Below, piece after piece: positions 62,683 through 64,000 of a stretch of DNA of 64,000 bases; within the stretch, counting starts at the first letter, position 1, and every line of letters begins with the position of its first letter. Position numbers and translations under genes: made by a program. The notes beneath the pieces were generated by a model. The model saw only the letters and a program-made list of their open reading frames with translations. It did not search any database and was not told the origin of the DNA. Source of the DNA: an uncultured Francisella sp. (lineage in GTDB: Bacteria; Pseudomonadota; Gammaproteobacteria; Burkholderiales; Neisseriaceae); NCBI GenBank assembly GCA_943913135.1, contig CALTVE010000001.1:372001-436000 (forward strand). The letters are read 5' to 3'.

Positions 62683-64000
62683 CTACTGTCTTTTTTTGAT
62701 GGCCCCAAGCAAGGTGCGAGTAATTTTTTTACCTAAATTTTTGCCCATTTGATTTGATAAATCATAGCCTACGCTTTGATTGCGGTTTTTTCTTAAACCC
62801 AAGATGCCTCGCAAAAAACCAGTTATCATTCCTTCTCGTTTGGGGCCATTATTTAGAGGGCTATTGATTTTTTTAAACTTTGCTGTTGTTGTTTCCGCTT
62901 CTTGTACGCTTTCTTTTGCCTGTTGCTGTAATGCCTCATAGGCTGAATAGGAATCTTTCTCCTCACCATATTTAGTATATAGAGGATCTTGATGCCAAAT
63001 CTGGGCCTTTTCTTCCCCACTTAAGGGCATTAAATCACTTCCTGGAGGCAAAATATAGGCTTCTTCTACGGGGAGAGGGACCCCTTTTTCATCTAAAAAG
63101 GATACTAAAGCTTCCCCGACTGCCAGAGAAGAAATCGCTTTTTCTACATCTAAGTCTCTATTAACACGAAAGGTTTGCGCTGCCGCTTTAACCACTTTTT
63201 GATCTTTAGGGGTAAAAGCACGCAAGGCATGCTGTATCCGATTACCCAATTGCCCGAGCACTACTTCTGGCAGATCCAGCGGGATTTGACTTGCGAAATA
63301 TACACCCACCCCTTTGGAGCGGATTAACCGCACTACTTGCTCAATTTCTTTTAATAAAGTGCTTTCGGCTTTATCAAATAATAAATGAGCTTCATCCAAA
63401 AACAGGACTAATTTAGGTTTTTCAAGATCACCCACTTCAGGCAGATCAGAAAACAAGGAACCCAATAGCCATAGAAGAACCGCACTAAAAACTTGCGGCG
63501 AACGCATTAAACGTGCACCGGCCAAAATATTAATCATGCCGTTTTGTCCACGCTTACTCATTAAATCTTCTAAAGCCAACGCAGGCTCACCAAAAAGGTA
63601 TCCTCCCTCGGCCTGTTCCAACTCCAACAGCTGGCGCTGGATTGCACCCACACTCGCTTTGGATACGTTGCCATATTGACTCTGATAATCTTGAGCATGC
63701 TCTAAAACATGGGCCAATAAAGCACGCAGATCTTTACTATCAATTAGCAGCCAACCCTTATCATCTGCGACCTTAAAGACTAGATTTAATAGACCCTGCT
63801 GATTGGCATTTAAATTCAGCAAGCGCGACAACAGCAGCGGCCCCATACTAGACAATTTGATACGAAAAGGCATGCCTTCTTCTTTATATACGTCCCAAAA
63901 GCGCACAGGAAAAGCAGAAAAATAGTCTTTAGATAAATTAAAGGTCTCCGCTCTTTTCCCTATTTTACCAGTGGGGTCACCTGCTCGGGCCATACCGGAA
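62683..64000 (-). CDS. HerA-like P-loop ATPase, DUF853 (YjgR family), partial
   Basis: The frame is open past the right edge (...SGMARAGDPTGK), so the N-terminus with Walker A is missing; the in-frame ATG at 63993 is internal. The visible 436 residues match YjgR: MGPLLLSRLLNLNANQQGLL, GNVSKASVGAIQRQLLELE, Walker B LVLFLDEAHLLFD, RLIRSKGVGVYFASQIPLDLP (sensor) and GNRIQHALRAFTPKDQK. Related proteins bind nucleotides and are thought to act on DNA or to be membrane-associated; the role is not known. The C-terminal 80 residues are basic and variable. Confidence 0.92.
   Translation of the reverse strand, partial: SGMARAGDPTGKIGKRAETFNLSKDYFSAFPVRFWDVYKEEGMPFRIKLSSMGPLLLSRLLNLNANQQGLLNLVFKVADDKGWLLIDSKDLRALLAHVLEHAQDYQSQYGNVSKASVGAIQRQLLELEQAEGGYLFGEPALALEDLMSKRGQNGMINILAGARLMRSPQVFSAVLLWLLGSLFSDLPEVGDLEKPKLVLFLDEAHLLFDKAESTLLKEIEQVVRLIRSKGVGVYFASQIPLDLPEVVLGQLGNRIQHALRAFTPKDQKVVKAAAQTFRVNRDLDVEKAISSLAVGEALVSFLDEKGVPLPVEEAYILPPGSDLMPLSGEEKAQIWHQDPLYTKYGEEKDSYSAYEALQQQAKESVQEAETTTAKFKKINSPLNNGPKREGMITGFLRGILGLRKNRNQSVGYDLSNQMGKNLGKKITRTLLGAIKKRQ

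Noticed and set aside
62683..63993. Complete herA-like gene starting at the ATG at 63993
   Set aside because: The frame continues to the window edge with family-like residues (SGM...), and the Walker A part of the family is missing, so the gene is cut by the window and not truly short.

Overview
The window reads as a stretch of chromosome from a gammaproteobacterium of low to moderate GC. The support is a complete mraZ-to-ftsZ division and cell-wall cluster with a meso-diaminopimelate-type MurE, a hemX-hemY pair, an RNase P RNA of bacterial type A, a 6S RNA placed just after zapA, and a tRNA-Met. I cannot place it to genus from sequence alone. Three broken genes (zapA, an rluE remnant and a giant autotransporter) beside otherwise intact housekeeping genes suggest ongoing, local gene loss, as in many host-associated lineages.

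Layout. 1-5900: the end of a very large FAD/Fe-S oxidoreductase, then folD, a membrane protein and trxB on the minus strand; a zapB-like gene, a disrupted zapA, 6S RNA and tag on the plus strand; and aceA. 5980-8500: hemX-hemY. 8580-17560: one compact minus-strand operon, tyrA-wzm-wzt-glfT2-like-glfT2-like-glf-GT2-GT2, which looks like a galactofuranose-containing surface polysaccharide system assembled from the same protein families as mycobacterial galactan synthesis and export. 17650-35170: the dcw cluster, mraZ through ftsZ, ending in a DsbC-like lipoprotein gene instead of lpxC. The mraZ promoter and its 10-bp operator repeats are visible.

35280-38400: a MidA-like methyltransferase, tRNA-Met with a clear sigma70 promoter, a decayed rluE, rlpA, a 39-residue ORF with a strong ribosome binding site, and a small membrane protein. 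38430-48980: a 10.5-kb minus-strand gene for a secreted protein with a signal peptide, roughly 2,650 residues of Ser/Leu/Ala-rich low-complexity sequence, a GDSL esterase domain and an autotransporter barrel. It is broken by several frameshifts, a 35-bp tandem duplication and a nonsense codon. 49360-64000: gppA/ppx-rmlD, then fabH-like-coaD-metZ, rnpB, and a minus-strand run of herA-like (DUF853), pta, smpB, guaA, bioA, bioF, bioD and mutM.

The most unusual items are the giant Ser/Leu-rich autotransporter, the mycobacterial-style galactan gene set (with a substituted metal ligand in both GlfT2 paralogues), the 39-residue ORF, and the short Pta that lacks its middle domain. The long plus-strand open frames across 41.3-48.7 kb are explained as a codon-mirror artefact of the Ser/Leu/Ala-rich gene and are not annotated.
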